21,960 bases of DNA from Pavlovales sp. CCMP2436. Lineage: Eukaryota; Haptophyta; Pavlovophyceae; Pavlovales. Each line of letters opens with the position of its first letter. The stretch's first letter is position 1. Below are positions 1-8,760 of this stretch, piece by piece. The position numbers were made by a program, and so were the translations under genes. The stretch is taken from the NCBI GenBank assembly GCA_026770615.1, contig MU631309.1, positions 404,557-426,516 of the forward strand. Reading direction: 5' to 3'. A model generated the notes under the pieces. The model was given only the letters and a program-made list of their open reading frames with translations, searched no databases and was not told the DNA's origin.

Positions 1-248
1 CGAAGGAGCCGAGACGTCGAGCGCGAGCGAGTCCACTTGATGGCGGGTTTGGGTTTTGAATGCCGTGAACTTGTTCGCGCGTGCAGGGCGCGGGCCGCCG
101 CGCAGGAGCGCGGTGGAAGGACTAGTTGAAGAAAAAGCCGAAGGAGCCAAACCAGGCAACGCGAGGCTGTCCGGCCGAGCGCGAGCGAGCGAGTTCATTG
201 GTGGTCTCACCGTCGGCGTGTCGCTAGGAAGCGACGGGGTTTTGAATG
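1..248. repeat. Diverged tandem repeat, cut by the window edge
   Basis: Two related units are visible. Each begins with CGAAGGAGCC, contains GAGCGCGAGCGAG, and ends in a GGGTTTTGAATGC-like string (about 1-65 and 138-248). The second unit has extra sequence in the middle. The array probably continues to the left of the window. Short open frames here are repeat translations with no recognisable domain. Confidence 0.5.
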
Positions 249-1190
249 CGAAAGATCGCAGCCCACCACGACACTCTCTACCCCCCCACAGTCGCAGAGG
301 GCTGGCGATCTCTAAACAGCACGGCCACAAAAGAATCCGACGACCTGAATTCAAGCAACGTTCGAATAGCGACCGACATCCCGATTGGGAAACTCACACT
401 GGGTGAGCTCCTCGGACCGGAACTGAACTCCTCATTACTCCACCGGGAAAGCAAGAAACAAAGGCGGCCTAAATAAAAAGCTAAGATACGAACTCCAGAC
501 CCAACTCAACAGACCACTCGCCGACACACTTAAACTGTGCAAACCCATACAAGGACGAACAGACGGAACAACAGCTATAGACCGGGCTATTCTTTCGCCC
601 AACCCCGCAGCAGCGATAGAACGGACGATCAAGGGGAACATCCAGCTGCAAGGATCATCAAGTGCACACACAAACGAGGATCCCTAGGTTTCAAAAAGCC
701 GAGCCCTATTCGCAAACGAATGGGTCTCCAACTAGTAGCCAGGTCACGAACTCCACATCCCACCATCTTGCCAAAAAATCTTGACAGCCGCAACCCTCCA
801 AGCCCTTCCACGTTTTGCTGCTTCCGCAGGCGCCAGATCCCACACGGCACACCTTCAAAACGCACACCTGGACAAACATGACAAAACACTGGGAACATCT
901 CTCCCAGAAGGCTCAACAGTCACTGACGTAGCAGTTAATGGCTCCCACAAGGAGACGACAGGGAAAACAGCAGGAGGCGTCGCCTACCTAATCAACAACC
1001 CAGACGGGTGACGGGAAATACACATGACCAACGCCATCCGGAGGGGGACAAAGACGGTCTAGACAGCGAGCTTACAGCTGCGACACTCAGCCTCCGACTC
1101 AAATCCCTCCAAACACAGACGACACTCACCACCTCTTGGGACTGCCTCAACCCACTCAGAAATATGTGGCGCTCAAACGGTCTCCCCTGA
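246..1190 (+). pseudogene. LINE-like retrotransposon fragment with RNase H-like motifs
   Basis: This stretch is poor in T and G on the plus strand and differs sharply in base composition from its GC-rich surroundings. It reads as one protein only if the frame changes several times (frames around 246-476, 479-690, 781-1011, 1008-1190). The last two pieces hold an RNase H-like series: VNGSHKETTGKTAGGVAYLI (usual DGS changed to NGS), then DSELTAATLSLRLKSL with a catalytic-type Glu, then TTSWDCLNPL where a TDS-type aspartate is expected. RNase H domains of this shape sit at the C-terminus of many non-LTR retrotransposon ORF2 proteins and degrade RNA in RNA-DNA hybrids. No reverse transcriptase motif is visible upstream. 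The frame changes and the altered first aspartate indicate a dead copy. The LINE assignment is inferred from motif order and from the shared 3' tail described separately. Confidence 0.45.
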
Positions 1191-1261
1191 GCTCACGGGT
1201 ATTAGATCATATTTTTTACTAGTATGCGGCCGCATGGTCGCCGTGTATTTCGCTCTCCCAA

Positions 1262-1405
1262 GCTGAGACTTGGAATGTAAGGTCTCAAGAGGCAAATTAA
1301 TAGCCTCATCCCGTCGCTGAACGCGCACTAACTAGCAACTTAATATACTTATTAAATGCCAAAGTTAATTAAAGTGACATATCCTATTCGCATAGGATAT
1401 GGCCA
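1262..1405 (+). repeat. LINE-type 3' tail, copy A, ending in a hairpin
   Basis: The sequence from GCTGAG at 1262 is clearly related to the reverse complement of 17218-17365. The shared blocks include GGTCTCAAGAGGCAAA and a later AACTTAA...TTAAATGCC block. The tail ends in a perfect 10-bp stem (1378-1387 with 1392-1401) around a TCGC loop. A similar terminal stem closes the other copy. Two dispersed copies with a conserved terminal hairpin fit a retrotransposon 3' untranslated region, following the RNase H-like fragment. Confidence 0.6.
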
Positions 1406-1430
1406 GGGATGACTAATAGGATGGTGACTA

Positions 1431-1600
1431 CAGGGGATCGCGGGCAATAAGAAACCGTCGTGTTAAGAAATTGATGAGCCTCGTTTTTTAGCCTTTCAAT
1501 AGTAGTTTTAACCAAAATTTAACCATTGTTTGTATGTTATTTGCTAAGAAACTCAGCCTCAGCCTCAAAACCCGCCGTTCTTATTGTCCGCGATCCCCTG
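1431..1600 (-). mobile_element. MITE copy A (TA-flanked, CAGGGGATCGCGGGC termini)
   Basis: A 170-bp non-coding element starts with CAGGGGATCGCGGGCAATA and ends with its near-perfect reverse complement. It is flanked on both sides by TA (1429-1430 and 1601-1602), the expected target duplication of Tc1/mariner-type elements. Its interior carries the same GTTAAGAAA and AAACTCAGCCTCAGCCTCA blocks as copies at 8190-8389 and 21237-21399, in the opposite orientation. It encodes nothing and would need a transposase from elsewhere. Confidence 0.9.
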
Positions 1601-1602
1601 TA

Positions 1603-2050
1603 AGTGCCTATAGGGCTGCATCAGAGGTAAGTTGGGCACATCTGAGGGTACGTAGGCTGCCCTACACGCTCAGAATACGCGGTGAGCTATCAGCATCCCC
1701 GGCGTGGCGCACGGCACACCGCACGGTACACGCTGCTGGCACGTGCGCCCACATGCATAATCGGCCTCCATGCTGAAAATTTCGTTTTTTGTTTTGTGAT
1801 TTCAATCGATCATAACGGACCAACGGTAAGCCGCATCATCAATCTGATTGAATACTGGCTATCCCCATGCCGTGGCATCCACGGCGATGTGCGGTGACCC
1901 TGGGTCCTTGCCTTGCGGTTCGTCGGCTACAGCGTGCTAAATACCCCCTATTTAACAGTCTATTTAGACTATTAAATAGGGTCAGGGGTGGGACTAACCC
2001 CAACTGCAATACAGCCACAAACACCGACACACAACCCTAACACCAAGGCG
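1603..2050. other. No gene seen; one strong palindrome
   Basis: Open frames here are short and show no domain. The only structure is a near-perfect 36-nt inverted repeat at 1946-1981 (CCCTATTTAA...TTAAATAGGG with a second AGTCTA/TAGACT stem and a single mismatch pair). It could be a foldback remnant or a small RNA hairpin. Nothing else supports either reading. Confidence 0.5.
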
Positions 2051-2190
2051 CAGAGGAAATAGCCACGTCAAGCCGACAGTCACAACTCCGAAGACTCAGC
2101 GAACTCCTCACACGCAACACCCACGCCGGCAAAACCCACAGTTTCAAGCACCAAAAAGCCCACAAAGCGGACTCTTCCCTCAGACCACTG
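2050..2190 (+). pseudogene. Possible second LINE remnant (RNase H C-terminal end)
   Basis: The A/C-rich composition matches 246-1190. One frame reads LRRLSELLTRNTHAGKTHSF, then KHQKAHKAD, which resembles the last part of an RNase H domain (a KVKAH..AD type ending). This piece would lie after the region seen at 1170, but it is separated by a 3' tail and a MITE, so it is probably an independent fragment. It merges downstream into the GC-rich Ala/Arg repeat. The call rests on a short match. Confidence 0.25.
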
Positions 2191-2209
2191 TGGACAAAGC
2201 GAACTCCTC

Positions 2210-2515
2210 ACACGTCCGCCCTCGCCGCCCTCTCCTCTGCGCGCACGCGCTTCTCTACCGCCAGCTGGGCCCGCGCGTTCTCCTCGCGCGCGCGCTTCTC
2301 TGCCACCGTGGACGCTTGCGCGTCTCTCCTCGACCCAAACCGCTGTCCCATCGCGACGTGCGGCTAGGGCGGCTCGGGCGGCGCGTGCGGCGGCTCGTGC
2401 GGCGGCTCGGGTGGGTCGTGCGGCGGCTCGGGCGGGACGGGCGGCGGCGCGTGCGGCGGCACGTGCGGCGCGTGCAGCGGCTCGGGCGGCGGCTCGTGCC
2501 GCATGTGCGAGGAGG
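2210..2515 (-). repeat. GC-rich minisatellite coding for Ala/Arg coiled coil
   Basis: From about 2361 to 2515 the plus strand is a degenerate GGCGGCTCGTGC-type array. All frames stay open and translate as alanine and arginine runs. On the minus strand the flanking part (2210-2360) gives a charged helix-like frame (VAEKRAREENARAQLAVEKR), so the array may be the expanded remnant of a coiled-coil gene. It has no clear start. The open frames are probably a composition effect. Confidence 0.5.
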
Positions 2516-2548
2516 AGAGCGGAGTCGGGTTCGGGTGGAGCAGTTTTT

Positions 2549-2670
2549 TTCAAACTGAGTGTTTCTAAATTGGATTCTGTTTTAGATGAGCTCAAGCGAT
2601 TTTGTTTTGAGCCATGCATTTACCGCACGCCGCACGCCGACACCGGCGTGCGCGACCGCAGCCGACAAAA
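2549..2670 (+). repeat. 120-bp direct repeat, left copy
   Basis: The block from AACTGAGTGTTTCTAAATT through GAGCCATGCATTTAC to the CGCAGCCGACAAA-type end recurs at 3684-3803. The first 70 bp are nearly identical and the rest is diverged with small indels. The two copies lie 1.13 kb apart in the same orientation and bracket the broken gene 2586-3470. Confidence 0.85.
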
Positions 2671-3470
2671 GCGTGGTTGAGCTTTGCGTCTTGACGCTGC
2701 TCCTCTGCAAGCCTGGACAAGGCGTGCAGGTGAAGCCGCGGTGTGAGCCGTTTGGCTGGGCGTACGCCGTGGGGCGGTACGTCGAGGAGCGCGCGCCGCG
2801 GGAGTGGAACTCGAGCGCGTGCGGAGTGGCTGCGGCGGGCGACAATTGAGAGGCGAGGTTAATTGGTTTGTGCGCACATCTGGCGAAGGTGCTACCCGAT
2901 GGCACCGACTTCGAGATCGCGCCATGGTTCGTGAGCGAGGGGCGCGTGATGTCCGTGCTTACCGCTAGCGTCGCCATCGCGCCGCAGCAGCGGCGGACGG
3001 TGGGTGGCAAGCGCCGCGGGGCGGCGGTGGGGGATAAGCCTCACGTGGACGGCAGGGGTGCACGCGCGGACCGGTCAGCCCGCCGAGCAGCGGAGCACGC
3101 CCTGGCGGCTGCGGAGTGCGCCCAGGCGCCTGCGCCCGCGCCCGCTGATGCGCCCGCTGACGCGGGGATCGAGGAGCTGGTGGTGCCATCTCCCGTGGCG
3201 GACGCGGCAACCGGTGTGGCAGCGGCTCCTACCGCTGACGCACCCGCTGACGCGCCCGCTGCCGAGGTTTTGTTGTTGTCGCAGACACTGCAGGTTTTGC
3301 TGCCGACGCTGCCGCTGCACGTTCTCTTTCACGCCGCGAGCGAGTCTATCCCAGATTTCATCACCAGGGTAATCAGTTCACTGGCGAACTGGATGGGCAA
3401 ACCCGGCAAACACTCGAGATCGAGTGATGAGATTAGCAGTGGTGACGACGAAAGAAACCGGCGGGTCTGA
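2586..3470 (+). pseudogene. Unknown protein gene interrupted by one TGA
   Basis: One frame stays open from the ATG at 2586 to the TGA at 3468 except for a single TGA at 2847-2849. Before it comes a compact segment (KSVVELCVLTLLLCKPGQGV and on through EPFGWAYAVGRYVEERAP). After it, and still in frame, comes CAHLAKVLPDGTDFEIAPWF. The C-terminal third is Ala/Pro-rich (PAPAPADAPADAG, then TADAPADAPAAE) and ends in a charged tail (SSDEISSGDDERNRRV). I do not recognise the family. The start lies inside the direct repeat, so the true start may have been replaced. The TGA could be CGA changed at a CpG, or it could lie in an unrecognised intron. A composition-driven open frame is possible in this GC-rich DNA, but the first 100 residues look like a folded domain. 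Confidence 0.4.
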
Positions 3471-3683
3471 CGCGGTGACGGCAACTTTGGCCAGGACTCG
3501 GGCATCTTTGGCAACTCAAAGGTCTAATTTTTTGTCAGTGATGGGCCTTCAGCGCACAGGCGCAGCTGGAGGTACCTGCGGGCACGGCAGATTCACTCGT
3601 GAGAGTGGCGTCGTTATGAACCGACGATGACGGATCTCGAGCGGAATAAATTATAAATATACAGTTTACATTTTTGTACCTTC

Positions 3684-3803
3684 GAAACTGAGTGTTTCTA
3701 AATTGGATTCTGTTTTAGATGAGCTCGAAGCGATTTTGTAATGAGCCATGCATTTACATACAGTTTACATTGTTTGTACCGGCGGTGCCGCGGCCGACAA
3801 ATA
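3684..3803 (+). repeat. 120-bp direct repeat, right copy
   Basis: This is the partner of 2549-2670. It also contains a local duplication of an ATACAGTTTACATT string (about 3658 and 3757). No gene is seen between 3471 and 3880. The sequence is AT-richer around 3640-3680 and otherwise unremarkable. Confidence 0.8.
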
Positions 3804-3879
3804 ACTGGGTGCGAGCTGGGTACCAGAGAAAACGAAGTTTTCATAGGTTCACCAGAATATTACAGTCTTCGGTACGGGT

Positions 3880-4461
3880 ATTAGGGAGTGTGAAAAAAGT
3901 TTTCGCTTCAGTCTTGTGCTTTGTTTTAAATGGAGTGGCGGTTATTTGCCTTTTAAGAAGGAAGACATAAAACTCGATTCTGACTTGGAAGGCCAAAATG
4001 GCCCTCAAGACAAAACGCCCAAACGCGTTCTGCCTCGCTTCCGCCTCGCGCTCGGCGAGCGAGGAGCGCTCGGACCGGGCGGCGCGGACCACGATCCTGG
4101 GCCAAACGACCTCGACGTGCCCGTCTTCTCAGTTGAGTGCGTCGCGTCGAGCGATTACATGGTGGCGCGCTGCTGCGCGAGAGGCGAATCCACCGTTTGG
4201 GCACTTCCATCGACGCCTCGAGACGAAAGCGCGAGGCGACGAGCGGTGGAGCGCGTCAAGGCCCCGCCCGTTCACGAGCACTCGAGCCCGGATGTCGACC
4301 CAGTCTGCCAACCGCATGGGTCTGCGTGGAGATCTCCTCGTCGGCAACAGCCCTCTGCGAGGCTGTTCTGGACGAGCTTCCTCCATCGTGCTGAGTTTTG
4401 CGCTTCGTTTGAAATACGGCGCGCTCAGAGCAAAAGATAAACAAATTTCACACTCCCTAAT
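3880..4461. mobile_element. Candidate 580-bp DNA transposon with 16-bp terminal inverted repeats
   Basis: ATTAGGGAGTGTGAAA at 3880-3895 is repeated perfectly in reverse complement at 4446-4461. The TAGGG start recalls hAT termini, but no 8-bp target duplication is found next to it, so the superfamily is left open. The inside is GC-rich. All three plus frames are open over about 400 bp (the longest, 3916-4440, would code for 174 residues ending in RRAQSKR). None shows a transposase motif, so this is probably non-autonomous. Confidence 0.55.
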
Positions 4462-5020
4462 TTGGACCGAGAATTTAAAGTTCGTCTGCCATCGTGAATG
4501 ATGGCCACGGCGTCCGCGTCATCCGGGCGAGTACAGCGCAGCTCCTTACTTCTGCAGCGGCCGAGCCGGTCGTCCGCAATCGTCATCGGCGTTTTGCGAC
4601 CAGATCTTGGTCCAAATGTAGTTTGGACCAAGCGGCGCGGGATGGTCGCGCGCGGGCTCGACGACGCTGAGGCGTGCGCTGATCGCGGGGAAGGTTCGCA
4701 CAGCAGATGCCCGTTGCGCCGTGACCATCAGATCGGCCGCATCATCAATGGCCACGAGATGAACGCATGGCCCGCACGACCCCCAAACCGCCGTTATCGG
4801 CGTTTTGCTCTCGCTCAAGTGGCATGGAGTGAGTGCCGAGTGGCCGCGCGCGCGCGCGACGACTCGGAGGCGTGCCGCGATCGCGGGAGAGGTTAGCACA
4901 ATGGGTGCCCGACGCGCATTGACCATCAGATCAGCCGTATCTTTGATGGCCACCAAATGACAGCTTGGCCCGCACGGCCACCAGGGCGATCTACATTAGC
5001 GCAAGCCTTGGTCCAAAAAT
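4461..5020. mobile_element. Cluster of TTTGGACC(A/G)AG-type termini around a duplicated unit
   Basis: The motif TTTGGACCGAG at 4461 and TTTGGACCAAG at 4622 are each followed by an inverted partner (CTTGGTCCAAA at 4606, CCTTGGTCCAAA at about 5008). The inner pair 4606-4632 forms a perfect 11-bp hairpin. This suggests two adjacent short elements (about 4461-4617 and 4622-5019) sharing termini. The second holds two diverged copies of a unit of about 200 bp. Shared blocks are CGGCGTTTTGC, GGCGTGC.(C/G)TGATCGCGGG-like, TTGACCATCAGATC and TTGGCCCGCAC-like strings (about 4582-4790 and 4795-4985). On the minus strand the duplication reads as two versions of VAIKDTADLMVNARRAP and VAIDDAADLMVTAQRAS. 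Confidence 0.4.
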
Positions 5021-5039
5021 ACCCGGGAGATATGTAGTC

Positions 5040-5278
5040 TCTCTCCCCGGGAGACCAGGCTGCCGGACTAAGGGGTTGCGCCCTGGAGCCGGTGGAGCGA
5101 GCCACCCTTCTCGTTATGGGTCGTGTCTGCGGACAGGTGGGGAAGTGTGCAACCCCCGTCCGCAGGCCAAGTGGTGGCAGCAGGCTCCCATGTAATGCCT
5201 TAGTGGCTGACTGGGTGGCCTATCCTACTGGGCAGGGCACGATCGGAGGACCTTGCGCCAGCCGCCTTTTGTGGCGCC
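5040..5278 (+). other. Leader before the nuclease-like gene
   Basis: No coding sequence is recognisable. A GC-rich inverted repeat (CTGCGGAC near 5130 and GTCCGCAG near 5160) brackets a 23-nt loop. CCCGGGAGA-type inverted motifs lie at 5023-5055. The stretch immediately precedes the ATG at 5279 and may be the 5' untranslated part or the truncated upstream remnant of the same element. Confidence 0.3.
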
Positions 5279-6755
5279 ATGGTGCAGGCAGTGCCAGCCT
5301 TCCTCGATGAGTGGACCGACGCGACCAACCCGGCCGGCAGCGTCACGCAGCGCGGTATGCTCGAGCTGCCGCAAGTCGAGCGCGCGGTGGGGCGGAACTC
5401 CTTCGTGGACATGCAGCAATACGGCTGGTGCGCGTACCTGCTGGGCCGCCTTCCGGACCAGGCTCTCGGCCACCGCCGCTACTGGGACAGGCCTTCCGCC
5501 GCTGCTGGCTTGCGCTGCAGCAGGAGGCTGGCATCGCCGCAGGAGCAGGGCCCAACGGAAATCGGCCAACCCTTGTGCTCCACCTACCTCCAGAAGAGAC
5601 TTGGCCGACGGTGGGCAGGAGCGCCGACAGGCTGTGCCTCAACATGCAGAAGGACCTCACCGACGACCTGGAGGCTCACCGGTACGGCGTGCTCAAGATG
5701 CAGATCAACGCACTCCCCCGCGGCGACCGCGCCGTACACCTCCTCAGGAGCCTCGACCGCAACAACTCCGCCTGGGTCGCTGCACTACCGGGCGGCTACG
5801 GGCTCTGCACCACTGGCGAGTGGGTAGAGATCACCGCGCGCTTCTTCGGCGTCCAGAGCCTCATCTGCGCCAGCCTCGTCGCGCGCGGCGCCCGGCTCTT
5901 CGGCCGCCTCATCGACGCGTACGGGGTGAACCTCGTCGCGGCCACCGGCGCAGGCGTCACCGGCGGCCACATCGCCAAGCACCGGCACGACCCAATTCTC
6001 GCCCTCCTTGCAGAGTTCGCGAGATTTGTGGGTGCGTACGCGCGCACCGAGGCTGAAGACATCTTCGGCTCGGTGCTCGCTGCCAACCCAGCGGCCTATA
6101 ACCTCTACTATCGCGGGCAGATCACGGGGTCGGCCAACGCCCCGGGCCGACGGTCGACCTATACGTCGACCAAGGGGGTGGACGTGCAGTCCCGCGACTG
6201 TTCGAGCTCAAGACCATGGCGTTCTGCACAACCCAGTACAGGGACACCGACGGGCTGTACCTGCAGGGCGCTGTGGGCAGGCGCGCCGATGCGCTGCTGG
6301 GCGAGCGCATCAAGGAACTCATCAAGCTCGACCGCGACTTCTTCCACACACCAGCTGGGCAGACTGTCCCAATGGAGGCCCGCGCGCTGACCTTCTGCCC
6401 CCCAGGCGGCGATCCGTTCACAGCCCTTGCAATCGGCGTCTTTGGATTGTTTTCGGACGGCCTGGAAGTGGTGGTTGCCGACTTTGCCAGCATGGGCGCA
6501 CGTGCGCTGCGAGGGCGGACGGGTGCACCCTCCGAGCAGCTCGCACGCACCGCCCTCCTGTGGAAGATGCGGCAGGAGATAGGCATGTGCGCTCTGCGTG
6601 AGCACGCAAAGGTCAACATCGGGCGCGCGCGAATGGAAAACATCGGCGGCGGCGGCACGGCACACTTCGGCGCGGACGACGACGGCACCGAGACGTGGGC
6701 AAAGGACGCATACCACCAGCGACAGGAGTCGTGGTCGTGGCATGATGCCGTGTAG
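5279..6755 (+). pseudogene. Retroelement C-terminal nuclease-like protein, two frameshifts
   Basis: The coding signal runs from ATG 5279 to TAG 6753-6755 but moves between frames near 5485 and near 6145. Each shift is explained by one lost base. The first part ends near RLPDQALGHRRYWD, and the second starts GQAFRRCWLALQQEAG. The second part holds DRNNSAWVAALPGGYG, then TTGEWVEITARFFGV, then RLIDAYGVNLVAATGAG and AKHRHDPILALLAEFARFVG. This order (AWL.ALP, ..F..A...R.G., ..D..G.H..., RHD) is that of the region after the reverse transcriptase in several non-LTR retrotransposon families, although the usual CxxC cysteines are missing here. The third part opens with TVDLYVD and reaches FELKTM 16 residues later, a D...ExK spacing typical of PD-(D/E)xK nucleases. 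The C-terminus is GGGGTAHFGADDDGTE. No reverse transcriptase or apurinic endonuclease lies upstream. It may be a 5'-truncated element or a stand-alone family; the frameshifts argue it is not active. Confidence 0.5.
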
Positions 6756-6936
6756 GCCCACCACCTGGGCAATCACTGGCTGTGCCTGTCCACACACTGG
6801 ATTTGCCTGACTGCTGCTGCCTGTCTTTCTATTAAGGCCCATTCCAAACAGCTTTTTCGACAGTAAATCCTGAGAACTTCTGGCTATAACTATCAATTCC
6901 TGGCTTACACTTTGACGTCGGCGAGGCCTTGGCCTG

Positions 6937-7223
6937 GGCGAAATATTGCTTTTTTTGCCAATATATTCAAAATTATATTGCCGGCCCTCCCACTGTGAAT
7001 ATGGCAATAGTATTGGCATATTGCTTTGATATGTTGCCCATATACGGGTAAAAAAAATCTTCGCTGCAATATACCTCAAATATATGCAACATAGAGGATA
7101 AAAAATCTTCGCTGCAACATGAGTTATTGCTTTTTTCCACTGTGAATATGGCAAAATATAGCAAAAATCTTCGAAAAAATCTTCGCTGGTAATATTGGAA
7201 AAAACTATTGGCAATATTTCGCC
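6937..7223. repeat. AT-rich foldback with repeated internal motifs
   Basis: GGCGAAATATTGC at 6937-6949 is inverted at 7211-7223. Inside, AAAAAATCTTCGCTG recurs about three times (7050, 7098, 7175) and CACTGTGAATATGGCAA occurs twice (6993, 7139). The AT content is far above that of the flanks. It looks like a short nested element. The long minus-strand frame passing through it has no domain. Confidence 0.55.
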
Positions 7224-7284
7224 TATGTCAAGCGAGGACCTAAACAGCTTTTTGTATTTTTAGCATTTTCGCGCGAATCGAATT

Positions 7285-7985
7285 TCAAAATCCCGCAAAT
7301 CGATGGTGAACACCCCGGAACGGTACTTTCCCGTGTCGCTCGCAGTTCACGCAGGGACGCACAGCGGCGCCCGTCTTCAGCGCGACCTGGCCGTCGTCAA
7401 GGACGTGTAGGTTTTGGATGATCGCACCAGCGCACTCTTTGCATGAGCCGCTGCCCGCCTGCCTCGTCAAGCAGGTGGCTAAGTGGTGCTCTAGGTCAGG
7501 CGGGAGGCCTCGGTCGCCCATTCGGTGTCGCACCGCTCGCGGTCCGCCTTGTACACCTCCGCTTCGGCCGCGCGCCCCCCGGCGCGCACGTCCGCGTCGT
7601 CGGCGCGCTTCTCGTCGTAGCGCCTGGCGCGGATGTCCTCGCGCGTCTTGGCGCCGAGCTTGTCGAGCGGTTCGGCTCGTCCAGGACGCGCTGCCGCGCG
7701 GCCGCCCGCTCCTGCTCACGCTAATGCCGGCGTTCCAGCCTGTCCTCGCGCTTCTCCACGTTGCGCAGCCGGTCCGAGTACTCGCGCTCGTCCGCGCGCT
7801 CGCAGTTGCACGCCTCGCGCTTGTGGGCGAGCGCGCGCTCGGTTAGCCGGTCCGGCGCGCTCGCGCTCGCGCGGGTCCTCATTCTCGAACGTCGCTGTCC
7901 TCGCACCCTCTCATTGGTCGCATGCCGCCCTCGCCGTCCTCGCCGTCTCCCCGCCCGTGCTGTACTCCGAAGCCTTTTCCATGTC
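7285..7985 (-). pseudogene. Broken charged coiled-coil protein with CxxC pairs
   Basis: On the minus strand a start MEKASEYSTGGETARTA (ATG near 7983) is followed by an Arg/Glu-rich helix (HKREACNCERADEREYSDRL, NVEKREDRLER, then in other frames KLGAKTREDIRARRYDEKRA). The C-terminal part has SCKECAGAIIQNLHVLDDG and PCVNCERHGK, two CxxC pairs about 30 residues apart that could bind zinc. At least one stop and several frame changes separate the pieces, so it is not translatable as one protein. The end is the TGA at 7285. It lies inside the 27-bp inverted-repeat element and may be cargo or a decayed accessory protein. Not recognised as a family. Confidence 0.4.
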
Positions 7986-8129
7986 CGCAACGTGGATTTG
8001 AGCTACAAACTAGGAATTGTTGGGCCGATAATTCCTGCAGGAAATCCTTGAAACGCGTGAAAATGGTCATTTCAATTATCGGAGTCAAATCCTGGCCAGA
8101 ATTCAATTCCTGGCCAGGAATTCTCATAG

Positions 8130-8760
8130 CTCGTAACTCACCGTGAGTCAACTCACCCCAGCAACTCACAGGTGAGTAGGAGTTCACTACAGGGGATCGC
8201 GGGTAGTAAGAACGGCGGGTTTTGAGGTTGAGGCTGAGTTTCTTAGCAAATTACATGCAGGGGATCGCGGCCAATAAGAACGGCGCTTTTTGAGGCTGAG
8301 GCTGAGTTTCTTAGCAAATTACATACAAACAATGCAAAAAAAAGGCTCAGTTTCTTAACACGACGGTTTTTTTTGCCCGCGGTCCCCTGTATGTGAGTTA
8401 AATCACAACTCCCACTCCCAACCACAATCCGCCAGTGACCCGTGAGTGGGAGTTAAACTCACAGCAACTCACACGTTGGCCCAATCACAGCAACTCCCAC
8501 TCACTAGTGAGTTAACTGTGAGTTGACGCCAACTGACGTCTACTGACGTTTTAAGCCTAAAATATTTCTTTATGTGGCGAGTGCGAGCTGCTGATCTCAT
8601 TGGTCCGTGAGTTAACTCACAGGCTTTGTGAATAAACTCACCTACTCTGAAAATTGCTCAACTCCCACTCACACGCACTCACAGGCAATCACGAGCCCCC
8701 ATTGCATGGTCACTCCCACTCCCACTCTCACTCACTGCTTCAAATGTTGTAAGTCACGAG
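8130..8760. repeat. Array of 18 ACTCAC/GTGAGT motifs
   Basis: Excluding the MITE inserted at 8190-8389, about 430 bp contain 18 exact ACTCAC or GTGAGT hexamers in both orientations. They include perfect 14-bp palindromes ACTCACTAGTGAGT (8499-8512) and GTGAGTTAACTCAC (8607-8620), plus many AACTCCCACTC variants. Spacing is irregular, so this is not a simple tandem satellite. Dense subterminal motif arrays are known as transposase binding sites in some DNA transposons, and this array sits just inside the right inverted end of the 6836-8800 element. GTGAGT is also a consensus-like 5' splice site, but the two-strand distribution argues against splicing. Confidence 0.7.
8190..8389 (+). mobile_element. 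MITE copy B with a duplicated left end
   Basis: It has the same CAGGGGATCGCGG termini and TA flanks (8188-8189, 8390-8391) as the copy at 1431. The first 68 bp (8190-8257) are repeated from 8258, giving two left ends and one right end, 200 bp in total. The insertion splits the ACTCAC array; removing it restores a continuous GTTCAC-TA-TGTGAGTT site. Confidence 0.9.

Noticed and set aside
2080..2619. A 179-residue minus-strand protein
   Set aside because: Most of it is the translation of the GGCGGCTCGTGC-type minisatellite, and its other end lies in the direct repeat.
3880..4461. Firm assignment to the hAT superfamily
   Set aside because: The TAGGG start fits, but no 8-bp target duplication was found.
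6159..7214. A 351-residue minus-strand ORF
   Set aside because: It joins the AT-rich foldback to the antisense of the nuclease-like gene; neither part looks coding on this strand.
8130..8760. A CRISPR array
   Set aside because: The motif is only 6 bp, occurs in both orientations and has irregular spacing; there are no equal-length repeats or spacers and the context is eukaryotic.
8130..8760. A cluster of 5' splice sites (GTGAGT)
   Set aside because: The hexamer is as frequent on the opposite strand and there are no exons between the sites.
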